A DNA stretch of 64,000 nucleotides from assembly GCF_004005565.1 (NCBI RefSeq), contig NZ_SADD01000005.1, forward strand, positions 1-64,000, read 5' to 3'. The number at the start of each line of letters is the position of its first letter. Position 1 is the first letter of the stretch. The DNA comes from Lujinxingia sediminis. Lineage in GTDB: Bacteria; Myxococcota_A; Bradymonadia; Bradymonadales; Bradymonadaceae. Positions 34,945 to 43,030 of the stretch are shown here, in pieces. The translations under genes and the position numbers were made by a program. The notes beneath the pieces are model-generated. The model worked only from the letters and a program-made list of their open reading frames with translations, did no database searches and had not been told where the DNA came from.

Positions 34945-36140
34945 TGGGCAGCCCGGTCTGTGGCGCGTTTGGAGAGTTCGGGGGACGATTTGTAGCCGAG
35001 GCGCTCTGGTCGCCGCTGGCCGAGGTGGCGGGGGCGTTTGAGGAGGCGCTGGGCGATCCGAGCTTTGGGGCCCGGGTGCACGGCTGGGCCGAGCAACGCC
35101 TTGGTCGGCCCACGCCGCTGACGCACCTGGGAGGGCTTTCGGATGCGCTGGGCGGTGCCCAGATCTGGTTGAAGCGTGAAGACTTGCTCAGCGGGGGCTC
35201 CTTTTGCGGGGTTGTGGCGCTGACCCAGGCGCTGGTCGCGGTGCGGCTGGGGCGCGGGGAGCTTGTAGGGGAGACGGCCACCGGTGATTTCGGGGTGGCG
35301 CTGGGGCAGGTGGGGCTCGCGCTGGGGCTTAAGGTGCGCGTGTTCATGACCCGCGACGATATGGCGGCGGAGCCCGCAGCGGTCCGGCGCATGGAGGAGA
35401 TGGGGCTTGCTCTGGAGCCGGTCGAAGGTCCGGCCCGCGGACGACGCGGGGCGATGGCCGAGGCGCTGCGCTACGTGGCGTGTGAGCCGCAACAAGCCTT
35501 TTATGTGACGAGCTCGCTTGCCAGCCCCGATCCCTATCCGCGCATGGTGGCGTTTGGTGCCGAGATCATTGGAAATGAGTGCGCCCGTCAGCTTCGTGAG
35601 CGCGGTGTGAGCGCGGACTATGTGGTCGCGCCGGTAGGAAGTGGCGGGTTTGCCTGCGGACTTTTTGGTGCTTTTGTGCAGGAGGGCTCGGTGCCCGGTG
35701 TGCAGCTTGTAGGGGTGCAGTCCGGCGGCGATGCCAGCCCGACCAGGGGCGCAGCCAGTCTCGTCAGGGGGGGAGTGGGAGTGCATATGGGAACGCGCTC
35801 CTTTGTGTTGCAGGATGCGCTGGGGCAGGTCGTCACCCCGCTGACCGATGCCGCCGGGATGGCCATGCCGGTGGTCGGTCCGCAGCACGCGCGCTGGATG
35901 CGCACAGGCCAGGTTCAGTATGTGGAGCTTGCTGACGCGGAGGCCTACGCTGCGGTACGCACGCTGGCTCGCTCGGAGGGCATTCTGGCCTGTCTGGAGA
36001 GCGGCTACGGGCTGGCCTACGCGCTGCGTCTGGCCCCGACCCTCCCCGAAGATGCGCATGTTGTGGTGGGCTTGAGCGGCGACGGGGCGCGGGACCTGGG
36101 GCGCCTGTCGCGCGCACGCGGCGAGGGAGTTTCATCATGA
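34944..36140 (+). CDS. TrpB-like protein lacking the PLP lysine (pseudo tryptophan synthase beta)
   Basis: A 398-aa protein alignable along its whole length with tryptophan synthase beta: FGEFGGRFVAE, RPTPLTHL, IWLKREDLLSGG, GVALGQVGLALGLKV, DPYPRMV, VGPQHARWM, EGILACLESGYGLAYAL and GLSGDGARDL. Against Salmonella TrpB from memory, the HK of GAHKTN (His86-Lys87) is Phe87-Cys88 here (TGC at 35205-35207), GAGQHG becomes TATGDFG, the phosphate loop GGGSN becomes GSGGF, and Asp305 becomes Ala. Glu109 (Glu110 here) and the Ser of LSGRGD remain. It cannot form the PLP Schiff base, so classical catalysis is excluded. It overlaps the TrpA-like gene by 4 nt. The reading frame is intact, so it is under selection rather than decaying. 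Confidence 0.9.
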   Translation: MGSPVCGAFGEFGGRFVAEALWSPLAEVAGAFEEALGDPSFGARVHGWAEQRLGRPTPLTHLGGLSDALGGAQIWLKREDLLSGGSFCGVVALTQALVAVRLGRGELVGETATGDFGVALGQVGLALGLKVRVFMTRDDMAAEPAAVRRMEEMGLALEPVEGPARGRRGAMAEALRYVACEPQQAFYVTSSLASPDPYPRMVAFGAEIIGNECARQLRERGVSADYVVAPVGSGGFACGLFGAFVQEGSVPGVQLVGVQSGGDASPTRGAASLVRGGVGVHMGTRSFVLQDALGQVVTPLTDAAGMAMPVVGPQHARWMRTGQVQYVELADAEAYAAVRTLARSEGILACLESGYGLAYALRLAPTLPEDAHVVVGLSGDGARDLGRLSRARGEGVSS

Positions 36141-36940
36141 GTGAGCGTCTCACCATGCTGGAGGAGCGCGCCTCGGCGCGTCGCCCTCTTTTGATGGTAG
36201 CGCTGGTCGCCGGCGATCCGCACCTGGACGCGACGCTCGATTATATGGGCATCCTGGCCGAAGCCGGCGTCGATATGGTCGAGTTGATCGTGCCCTTCTC
36301 CGAGCCGGCCTACCACGGGGCGGTATTGCAGCGGGCGATGGCGCGCGCGGTTAACGAGCACCTGGACTGGGCCCAGATCGAGGAGATTGCCGCGGAGTTT
36401 CGGCGCTCCTATCCCTCGGTGGCGCTGGTCGTGTCGAGCTATCTTAACCGTTTGATGGTGGCTCCGATGGGGCCAATCTTTGAGGGGCTTCAGGCCGCCG
36501 GAGTCGATGCGTTGTGGATTTACGACCTTCCGATGGAGGAGTCCGCCGAGGTCGAGTCGTACAGTGAGGCCGCAGGGCTTCCGCTGGTGCGGGCGGTCTC
36601 GGCGACCACCTCGTTGGAGCGCTTTCGCGAGATCGCGCGCCGCGCGGAGGCTCCGATCATCTGGACGGGGCACAGCGGCGGGGAACTCACCCTGACGGGG
36701 GAGGCCTTTGAGGAGCGGCTGCGCACCTTCGGTGAGTACACGCGTCGGCCGATCGTTGCGTCGATGGGCGTCACCACCGGCGCGGAGGCTCAGGCGGTGG
36801 TGCAGGCGGCCGACGGGGTGCTCGTGGGAAGCTCGGTGGCCTGGCTGCTGGAGGGGCGAGGGCCGGATGTGAAGGAGCATCTGCGCCGTCACGTGGTTGA
36901 GCTTCGATCCCGGGTCGATGAGGTCGCCGGCCAGGGGTGA
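36137..36940 (+). CDS. TrpA-like protein with catalytic Asp60 replaced by His
   Basis: A 267-aa TIM-barrel protein matching tryptophan synthase alpha: MVALVAGDPHLDATLDYMGI, AEAGVDMVELIVPFSEP, AAGVDALWIYDLPMEES and the phosphate motif ADGVLVGSSVAW. Numbering coincides with Salmonella TrpA: Glu49 is kept, but position 60 (Asp in SDPLADGP) is His (codon at 36314-36316, SEPAYHGA). The loop-6 motif LSRAGVTG reads TGHSGGELTLTG. With Asp60 gone, indole-glycerol-phosphate cleavage is unlikely, although the phosphate site seems intact. Its ATG overlaps the TrpB-like stop. It probably forms a complex with its neighbour. Confidence 0.88.
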   Translation: MSERLTMLEERASARRPLLMVALVAGDPHLDATLDYMGILAEAGVDMVELIVPFSEPAYHGAVLQRAMARAVNEHLDWAQIEEIAAEFRRSYPSVALVVSSYLNRLMVAPMGPIFEGLQAAGVDALWIYDLPMEESAEVESYSEAAGLPLVRAVSATTSLERFREIARRAEAPIIWTGHSGGELTLTGEAFEERLRTFGEYTRRPIVASMGVTTGAEAQAVVQAADGVLVGSSVAWLLEGRGPDVKEHLRRHVVELRSRVDEVAGQG

Positions 36941-36991
36941 GGCCCGGGTCCGTGGTGGTTGTTTCGAGACGTGCAGGGGGCTGCCGGGCGC

Positions 36992-39250
36992 TCAGTCTTC
37001 GGACTTCGAGGGGCTATGCGACTCGGCGCTGGCCGCTTCGCCGGAGGCGCGCTCGGAGCGCCGGGGGCCAAAGCCCAGCTGGCGATTGACCTCGGGCAAA
37101 AAGTCCACGCTGCGCAGGTGCACGTCGCGCTGGGGGAAGGGGATCTCGATGCCTGCCTCGTGGAGCACTTCCCACAAAATGAAGTTGAACTTGCCCCGGA
37201 GTTTGCGCTCGGTGGTGCTGCGGCAGTCAAAGTGCACGAGCAGCTCAAAGTCGATGCTGTTATCGCCAAAGCCCACAAGCCAGACGTCCGGAGCGGGGTG
37301 GGGCAGGATGTTGCTATCGCGGCTGGCCGCCTCCAGCAAAAGCTCCTCAACCTGACGCGGGTCGGAGTTGTAGGAGACGCCGATCGGGATATGCACGCGC
37401 ACAATGGAGTCGTGAAAGGTCCAGTTGATGATGCGCCCGCTGACGATGTCTTTGCTCGGAATGAGCATGTCGTAATTATCCGGTGTGCGCACCACGACGC
37501 TGCGTGCCCCCACCGCCTCAACGCGGCCGTAGACGTCGTTGACTGAGATGAAGTCGCCCTTTTTGACGGCGCGGCCAAAGAGCAAGATAAAGCCGCTGAT
37601 GAGGTTTTCGGTGAGGTTTTGCAGGCCGAAGCCGATGCCCACGCCCAGGCTGGCCAGCACGACCATCACCGCCGAGGGCTGCACGCCCAGCGCCACCATG
37701 CAGAGCACAAACGCGATCACGATCAGCGCGTAATTGATAAGGGTGTTGACCGCGTAGGCCACGCCCACATCGACGTTGAGCGCCGGATAGACTTTGGCGT
37801 TGAGCAGGGCCTTAAAGAGGCGAATGGAGAGGATCGTCGCCACCACGATCAGCACAATCGTGAGCAGGCTGTAGATGGAGATGGCGACGTTGCCCACCGA
37901 GAGGAAGGGCACTCTGAGCAGCGCCACAACCGGCTCGTAGAGCGCGAGCAGGCGAAGCGCCAGGGTGATGACCAGCAGGCCCCCCAGCGCCAGTGTCCAT
38001 TGCTCGATGGCGCGCAGGAGCGGAGAGGTCAGGGCGTCTTCTTCGTTCTCGGTCTCATCGCGGGCCTCTTCGGTCTTGTTGGCCACGAAAGCGCGCAGGC
38101 GCTCGGCTGCTGAAAAGGAGAGCGTCAGCAGCACGATCAGCGCATAGCCGCGCGCCAGGATGAACGTCGCCGCGTGCACGAAGCCGGCGGCGTTGAAGAG
38201 CAGCAGCGCGATGGTGACCGCGAGCATCCCGTAATAGTTTGCCGAGATGGCGCGGCGTACCATCGCGTAGAGAGGAGAGCGCTGGGGGGCGGGCAGAAGC
38301 GCCAGCACAGCGTCGCGTGCGAAGAAGAGATAGATCGGCGCCAGCGCCAGGGTCAGCCGAAACGCAAACGCGACAAAGCCGATGGCGTCCGGGCGATAGT
38401 CGAAATGGTAGAGCGCGGTGAGCAGGAGCAAAAAGCCCAGGGAGATGCGCAGCGTGATCAGCGCAAAACGCTCCAGGCGCAGGTAGTGAGAGGTGGCCCC
38501 GGGGTCGACCGGGCTTAAGCGCAGCGTGGTCACGATCATGGCGTGAGCAGCGCGGTAGGCCAGCAGCCACCAAAGCGCTCCGGAGAGCACCCGGGTCCAG
38601 GCCACGCTGGAGAAGGCCGCCTGAATCGGGAAGTAGCTCAGCGCCACCAGCAGCGCGATGGCCGCCGCTCGCCCCAGGAGCAACGCCAGGCTGCGCAGAA
38701 CGCTGGTCAGCCAGGGGGAAAGATCGATGTGCACCAGGATCTGGCTGCGCCGGGCGACACGCTGAGCCTGGCGGTCGAGCAGAATAAAGAGGACCGCGAA
38801 GATCAGCAGGATGAGGATGGGCATTGCCCAGTCCACCAGCATCCACGGATTGATCTGGGCGATACTCTCGCGCAGGTCGCGCAGGCCGTCCCAGAGCGCG
38901 TAGGCGTCGATGAGGAGGTTGTCGGCCAGGCTCAGGTCGAAGTGCAGGGGCTCGCGAACGAGAAAGTCGGCGTAGTTTTGTTTCAGGAGCGTCTGCGCCT
39001 GGTCCAGGCCCGGCTCCACTGAGTGCACATCGACCCCGGGAGCATCCGGTGTTTGTTGGGAGCTGCTCTCGTCGGAGTTGGAGCCCGTACCACCGCTCTC
39101 CTCGGAGGATGGAGTCGGGCCGACAAAGGGGAGGTCGGGTTGTTGCGCGTGAAGCGGGTTGAGCCAGGCCAGGCTGAGCGCAAGGAATGCGATCGTCGTC
39201 AGCACAAAGCCCAACGTCGGGCGTGACTTTTGAGGCTGAGAGTCGAACAT
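36992..39250 (-). CDS. Large MscS-family mechanosensitive channel
   Basis: A 752-aa membrane protein: signal peptide, Ser/Pro/Glu-rich periplasmic linker, about ten membrane helices, then the MscS core. The pore helix and junction read LASLGVGIGFGLQNLTENLI followed by FGRAVKKGDFI, and the cytoplasmic part contains PNS-like LIPSKDIVSGRIINWTF. Such MscK-like proteins release solutes under hypo-osmotic stress. The C-terminal tail is Ser/Glu-rich. Single gene, convergent with the TrpA-like gene. Confidence 0.9.
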   Translation of the reverse strand: MFDSQPQKSRPTLGFVLTTIAFLALSLAWLNPLHAQQPDLPFVGPTPSSEESGGTGSNSDESSSQQTPDAPGVDVHSVEPGLDQAQTLLKQNYADFLVREPLHFDLSLADNLLIDAYALWDGLRDLRESIAQINPWMLVDWAMPILILLIFAVLFILLDRQAQRVARRSQILVHIDLSPWLTSVLRSLALLLGRAAAIALLVALSYFPIQAAFSSVAWTRVLSGALWWLLAYRAAHAMIVTTLRLSPVDPGATSHYLRLERFALITLRISLGFLLLLTALYHFDYRPDAIGFVAFAFRLTLALAPIYLFFARDAVLALLPAPQRSPLYAMVRRAISANYYGMLAVTIALLLFNAAGFVHAATFILARGYALIVLLTLSFSAAERLRAFVANKTEEARDETENEEDALTSPLLRAIEQWTLALGGLLVITLALRLLALYEPVVALLRVPFLSVGNVAISIYSLLTIVLIVVATILSIRLFKALLNAKVYPALNVDVGVAYAVNTLINYALIVIAFVLCMVALGVQPSAVMVVLASLGVGIGFGLQNLTENLISGFILLFGRAVKKGDFISVNDVYGRVEAVGARSVVVRTPDNYDMLIPSKDIVSGRIINWTFHDSIVRVHIPIGVSYNSDPRQVEELLLEAASRDSNILPHPAPDVWLVGFGDNSIDFELLVHFDCRSTTERKLRGKFNFILWEVLHEAGIEIPFPQRDVHLRSVDFLPEVNRQLGFGPRRSERASGEAASAESHSPSKSED

Positions 39251-39492
39251 AGATGCCGGGCCGTCGACGGAAGATCATCGGGGAGGTGAAGGTTTCGTCA
39301 TCGCGAGCGTCAATGTACGTGGCGACGCTGCATTCGTCACCTGCGCTGCTCCCCCCTCGTTCCGGGGCTTCAGGTGGGGCTGGTGGTGGTCTGAAGCCTG
39401 CGGTTGCCTGACCCACCCCCTGCTGTTATAACTCCGTGCTGTCCACAGACTTTCGCGCGACGTGTCGCGATATCCATTTTAGGAGATACCCC

Positions 39493-39993
39493 ATGAAAAT
39501 CGCTCGTTTTTTCGCCGTGTTGCTGGTCACGCTGTTGCTCTCGTCGGTCGCAGTCGCTCAAGGGGCGGTGCAGAATGAGGAGTTCGGCGTGTCGGTTACG
39601 CCGCCGAGCGCCTGGGAAGTCAACGCCGATGATGACAAGGCCGTCGCCAACTTCAAGCACGCTGAAACCAGCAGCCAGATTCAGGTCATCGGCACCAAGT
39701 TGATGAGCCAGGATGTGGCGGACGTCTTCTTCAGCACCTTCCACAAGACGCTGACCGAGTCGAGCTTCGAGCAGCAGAGCAGCGCGGCTTCGACCATTGG
39801 TGAGCGTGAAGGCAAGCTGAGCAGCTACGCCTACACCCACTCCGGTCAAACCGTGAACGTGCTGGTGTTTGAGTTTCTGCGCGAAGGCACCGCCTGGCTT
39901 GTGATCGGTTACATGCAGGACAGCGAGGCGCAGAACCTCCGCGGCGACTTCGATACGGTGGTCTCCTCGATGAGCTTTGAGGCGGCCGAGTGA
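39493..39993 (+). CDS. Secreted protein with PsbP/DUF1795-like fold, copy 1
   Basis: A 166-aa exported protein (signal peptide RFFAVLLVTLLLSSVAVAQG). The mature part has the pattern FGVSVTPPSAWEVNADDDKA-VANF, then QIQVIGTKLM, and a C-terminal WLVIGYMQDSEAQ helix, typical of small PsbP/Mog1-like alpha-beta proteins. AGGAG is placed properly before the ATG. Its stop overlaps the GTG start of a distant paralogue. Function unknown. Confidence 0.72.
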   Translation: MKIARFFAVLLVTLLLSSVAVAQGAVQNEEFGVSVTPPSAWEVNADDDKAVANFKHAETSSQIQVIGTKLMSQDVADVFFSTFHKTLTESSFEQQSSAASTIGEREGKLSSYAYTHSGQTVNVLVFEFLREGTAWLVIGYMQDSEAQNLRGDFDTVVSSMSFEAAE

Positions 39994-40688
39994 AGCTGAG
40001 TGTTGCCAGCTTGAGCAGGCCCGCCGCTCTATGGAGCGCGCGGGCCTGTGTCGCTCTGGCGCTCGTGGGGAGCGTCGTGGTGGGACCCGGCTCGGCGCGC
40101 GCTCAGGAGGACGAGGGGGCGCTGAGGGAGGGCACACAGCCAGTCGCCCCGCCTCGGGTGCAGCAGGCCGAGGGCCTGTCCCGCTCCTCGGCCGGGCGAG
40201 TGGCGCAGGACGCCATCGAGGCCCGGGCCGAGGCGGTCACCCTCGAGTCGATCGGCGCGCGTATACGCCGCCCCTCCGGGTGGGTCATCGTGGCGTCCGG
40301 CCCCGGCGCGGTGGCGACCTTTCGGGCCAGCGGCGACAGCGAGGCGCAGATCGAAGTGCGCCTCAGTGGTGAGATCCTGGTGGGGCGCGCCGAGCGCTAC
40401 GCCCAGAGTTTCCAAAACCAGATCCAGGGGGCGGGCTTTCGGGTGGAGACCGCCGAGCGGGATGTCGTCTTTGGAGGCAGCACCGGCGATTTGATCACCT
40501 ACGGGGTCGACGCCGATGGCGAATCCTACCGCCTGATGACCTGGCTGCATCACCGCGAGGAGCAGATGTGGGTCTTCTCGCTCTTCTGTCTGGAGGGACG
40601 CCTGGAGGCCTATGGCGAGGTCTTTGAAGAGCTTATTCTCGCGATGCAGTGGCATGCGGAGGCCCCCGATGCGTCGGGCGGCGAGTGA
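39990..40688 (+). CDS. Secreted protein with PsbP/DUF1795-like fold, copy 2
   Basis: A 232-aa exported protein starting with GTG inside the upstream stop (GTGA). After the signal peptide (ACVALALVGSVVVGPGSARA) and a disordered linker comes IRRPSGWVIVASGPGAVATF and EAQIEVRLSGE, the same pattern as its upstream neighbour, and a conserved WVFSLFCLEGRLEAYGEVFE. The last 56 nt overlap the 3' end of the convergent protease gene at 40633. Confidence 0.72.
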   Translation: MKLSVASLSRPAALWSARACVALALVGSVVVGPGSARAQEDEGALREGTQPVAPPRVQQAEGLSRSSAGRVAQDAIEARAEAVTLESIGARIRRPSGWVIVASGPGAVATFRASGDSEAQIEVRLSGEILVGRAERYAQSFQNQIQGAGFRVETAERDVVFGGSTGDLITYGVDADGESYRLMTWLHHREEQMWVFSLFCLEGRLEAYGEVFEELILAMQWHAEAPDASGGE

Positions 40689-41757
40689 GCAGGCCGAGGA
40701 GTATGAGCAGGAGGGGGGATGCCGGAATGTGCGAGGGCATCGGCGTGTGGGCGCAGCCTCCTGACGCCTGCTCGGCGTTCGGGGCGGGCGCAAAGGTGCA
40801 GACGTGTTCGTCGCGATCCCCGTTGACTGCGCAGGAAAAATGGGTGGGGCAGTCCGCCTCGGAGATGCAGGGCTCCGAGCAGTAGCCGGTGCCGGTGGGC
40901 GCGTCGTCGAGCACGCAGAAGCCCGGGCAGTGCATCAGGTCAAAGGCGCAGTAGTCGCCGGTCTGGCCGCGGTGCGGGTCGCACACGCCCTCCTCAACGC
41001 AACTGCCGGCCTCGGGGCAGTCGGAGTCGCGGGAGCATTCGCGGCCCTCGGCGGGGAAGAGGGCGCAGAGGCCGAGCTTGTCGTCGGCGCTCAAGACCCG
41101 CTGGCGGCCGTCGCGCAGGTAGGCTGCGCTCATCGACGCGGCGTTATGCGCCAGGGTGTGCGAGAGTCCCAGGACGTGGCCGAGCTCGTGGGTAAGCACG
41201 GCCTGCAGATCGACTGCGGGGCGCTCGGGCTCGGCAAAATGCTGGAAGGGATCGGGGGCTGAGCGCCAGACGACCAGCGTGCTGTTGAGGGTGATGCTGG
41301 CGCGCTCGTCTGGCGAGGCCGCGTAGGAGGTCCAGGCGATACGCCCGGCGTTGGGGCCGGAGCCCGGCTCAAAGTTCACCTCGACCGCCTTTACTTCGCT
41401 GGCCGACTCGCCATCCCGCACCTCGGTCTCAAAGGCGACCTGCGCGCAGCTGACCGCGTTCCAGGTGCGCGCCGATGCCGCGATGGCGGCGATGACATCG
41501 GCGCGCGCTACGCCCTCGGGAAGCGGGCCTGTGAGGCGAAGGGGCAGCGGAAGGTGTGCGGACTCGGGCGCAAAGCCGTTGAACTCGGCGTGGGTCGAGG
41601 GGGGAAGGTCGGCCAGGGGGCGGGGAGGGGAGCTGTCGGTGGCGATCCAGCGAAGCTCGGCCGCCGCGGGGAGGGGCGCGAGCGAAGCGAGCGCGGCCAG
41701 TAGCGGGACCAGCAGCGGGGCGTTCACGCGCAGGGCTCTGGCGAGCGCGCCGGACAT
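40633..41757 (-). CDS. Matrixin-like zinc metalloprotease with MYXO-CTERM-like tail
   Basis: A 374-aa exported protease. The zinc motif HELGHVLGLSH (about residues 190-200) is the metzincin HExxHxxGxxH, with a downstream Met-turn candidate (AASMSAAYL). A Cys-rich module follows (CSRDSDCPEAGSCVEEGVC and further C pairs). The C-terminus shows a Cys, a hydrophobic stretch (SPLLLILLGLL) and Arg, like the MYXO-CTERM sorting signal. Start at 41757 gives ideal spacing to GGGAG; ATG at 41763 overlaps the upstream stop and is also possible. It sits in a two-gene unit with the SurA-like lipoprotein. Confidence 0.85.
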   Translation of the reverse strand: MSGALARALRVNAPLLVPLLAALASLAPLPAAAELRWIATDSSPPRPLADLPPSTHAEFNGFAPESAHLPLPLRLTGPLPEGVARADVIAAIAASARTWNAVSCAQVAFETEVRDGESASEVKAVEVNFEPGSGPNAGRIAWTSYAASPDERASITLNSTLVVWRSAPDPFQHFAEPERPAVDLQAVLTHELGHVLGLSHTLAHNAASMSAAYLRDGRQRVLSADDKLGLCALFPAEGRECSRDSDCPEAGSCVEEGVCDPHRGQTGDYCAFDLMHCPGFCVLDDAPTGTGYCSEPCISEADCPTHFSCAVNGDRDEHVCTFAPAPNAEQASGGCAHTPMPSHIPASPLLLILLGLLTRRPTHRGPPHATASRE

Positions 41758-41759
41758 GG

Positions 41760-42803
41760 TCATTCTCCCGGCGCGCTGTCTTCGACGCGCTCAATCTCGG
41801 CGTGCTCGCGCAGGCGTTGCAGCAGGGCGCGGCGTTTGGATTCGAGCAGTGCGCGGTTGGCGCGCTCACGCAAGAGCGGCTCCACCTCATCGAAATCGCG
41901 CACACCGGCCTCACGACGATCGTGCACGCAGTACACCGTCACGCTGCTTCCGTCGGGCGCGGGTACCACGGCACTCTGCGCCGGAGAGTCGCCCTGGCCG
42001 AAGAGCCGAAAGCCGGCTGCGGCCGGAAGCTGGTGGCGTTGACGCCAGCCCAGGTCGCGGTGGATGGCCTCCTCGGGGAGCGACTCGGTGTTGCAGTGTG
42101 CCCGGCTGATACGGGCGACCTGCTGGCGATGCCGCGCCGGCAGGGTCACGCTGCTCACCCGCACCCGGGCTGCGGCCGGACGTCCGGCGGCCACCCGCGC
42201 GTAGATCTCGCGCAGCTGCGCCTCGCTTACCGCCGGCTCAGCGGTGGGTTTTGCGATCGCATCGCCGAGGAGCGTGTGTTCGAGAATCATCGCGTCGCGA
42301 ACGTCCCGGCGAAAGTCACTCATCGAGAGGTTTTCGGCCTTCAGATAACGCTGAAAGGCGGTGGTGGAGCCGAAATGTTCGTCGACGCGCTCCTCCACAG
42401 CCAGATCGATGCGTTTGGGCGAGATCTCCACGGCGGCCTGATCGATATGCTGGCGTAAAAGCTCGTGATCGATAAGGCGGTCGATGACCTCGTTGCGCTT
42501 GATCTGGCGAATCGCCGGGTTAAAGGGGCGACGCGCGTGGCGGTAGAGCTCATCGATGCGGTCGAGGCGTCGCTCCACCTCGATGGCGTGGATGGGCACC
42601 TCGTTGACCCTGGCGACAACCCGTGACGCCTCCACTCCGGCCGCAGCCCCGGGCGCGTCTGCACCACCCGGGCTCAACGCGCCCGACGCCTCCGCCGAGA
42701 TCTCGGTGGGGGGCTCGCTTACGCCCGGATCGCAGCCCAGGAGTAGGACCGCCAGCAGCAGGCTCAGCGTCTTCAAGCTCAGGTTGTGCACACGATGCTT
42801 CAT
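41760..42803 (-). CDS. SurA/PrsA-like peptidyl-prolyl isomerase lipoprotein
   Basis: A 347-aa lipoprotein (lipobox LLGC). After a Gly/Ala linker the N-terminal chaperone domain resembles SurA (VVARVNEVPIHAIEVERRLD, RNEVIDRLIDHELL), and the C-terminal half has parvulin-like features (DLGWRQRHQLPAAAGF, FDEVEPLLRERANRALLESK) but is divergent. It should fold exported proteins in the periplasm. It directly precedes the matrixin gene, suggesting a dedicated foldase. Confidence 0.78.
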   Translation of the reverse strand: MKHRVHNLSLKTLSLLLAVLLLGCDPGVSEPPTEISAEASGALSPGGADAPGAAAGVEASRVVARVNEVPIHAIEVERRLDRIDELYRHARRPFNPAIRQIKRNEVIDRLIDHELLRQHIDQAAVEISPKRIDLAVEERVDEHFGSTTAFQRYLKAENLSMSDFRRDVRDAMILEHTLLGDAIAKPTAEPAVSEAQLREIYARVAAGRPAAARVRVSSVTLPARHRQQVARISRAHCNTESLPEEAIHRDLGWRQRHQLPAAAGFRLFGQGDSPAQSAVVPAPDGSSVTVYCVHDRREAGVRDFDEVEPLLRERANRALLESKRRALLQRLREHAEIERVEDSAPGE

Positions 42804-43030
42804 AGAGGCGTCTTACAGGGAGTGGCCGGGGCTCGCAACAAGGGCGTGTCGCATAGAGAGAATGCCGCTGATCGCCCCGCGCATTCCCCGGCCGGGGGGG
42901 AGCACGCGCGCTTCGACGTCAAAAATCTTCGCGAGATTTAGATCCATTGCGCGTTGACCGCGTTTGCACCGGGGAAGGCTTTGATGATCGCAGCTCCCCG
43001 GTGGGCTGCCCCGACCGATAAGGAGAGGTC

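Noticed and set aside
34944-36940. Ordinary trpBA genes
   Set aside because: The PLP lysine and Asp60 are replaced, and no other trp genes are adjacent.
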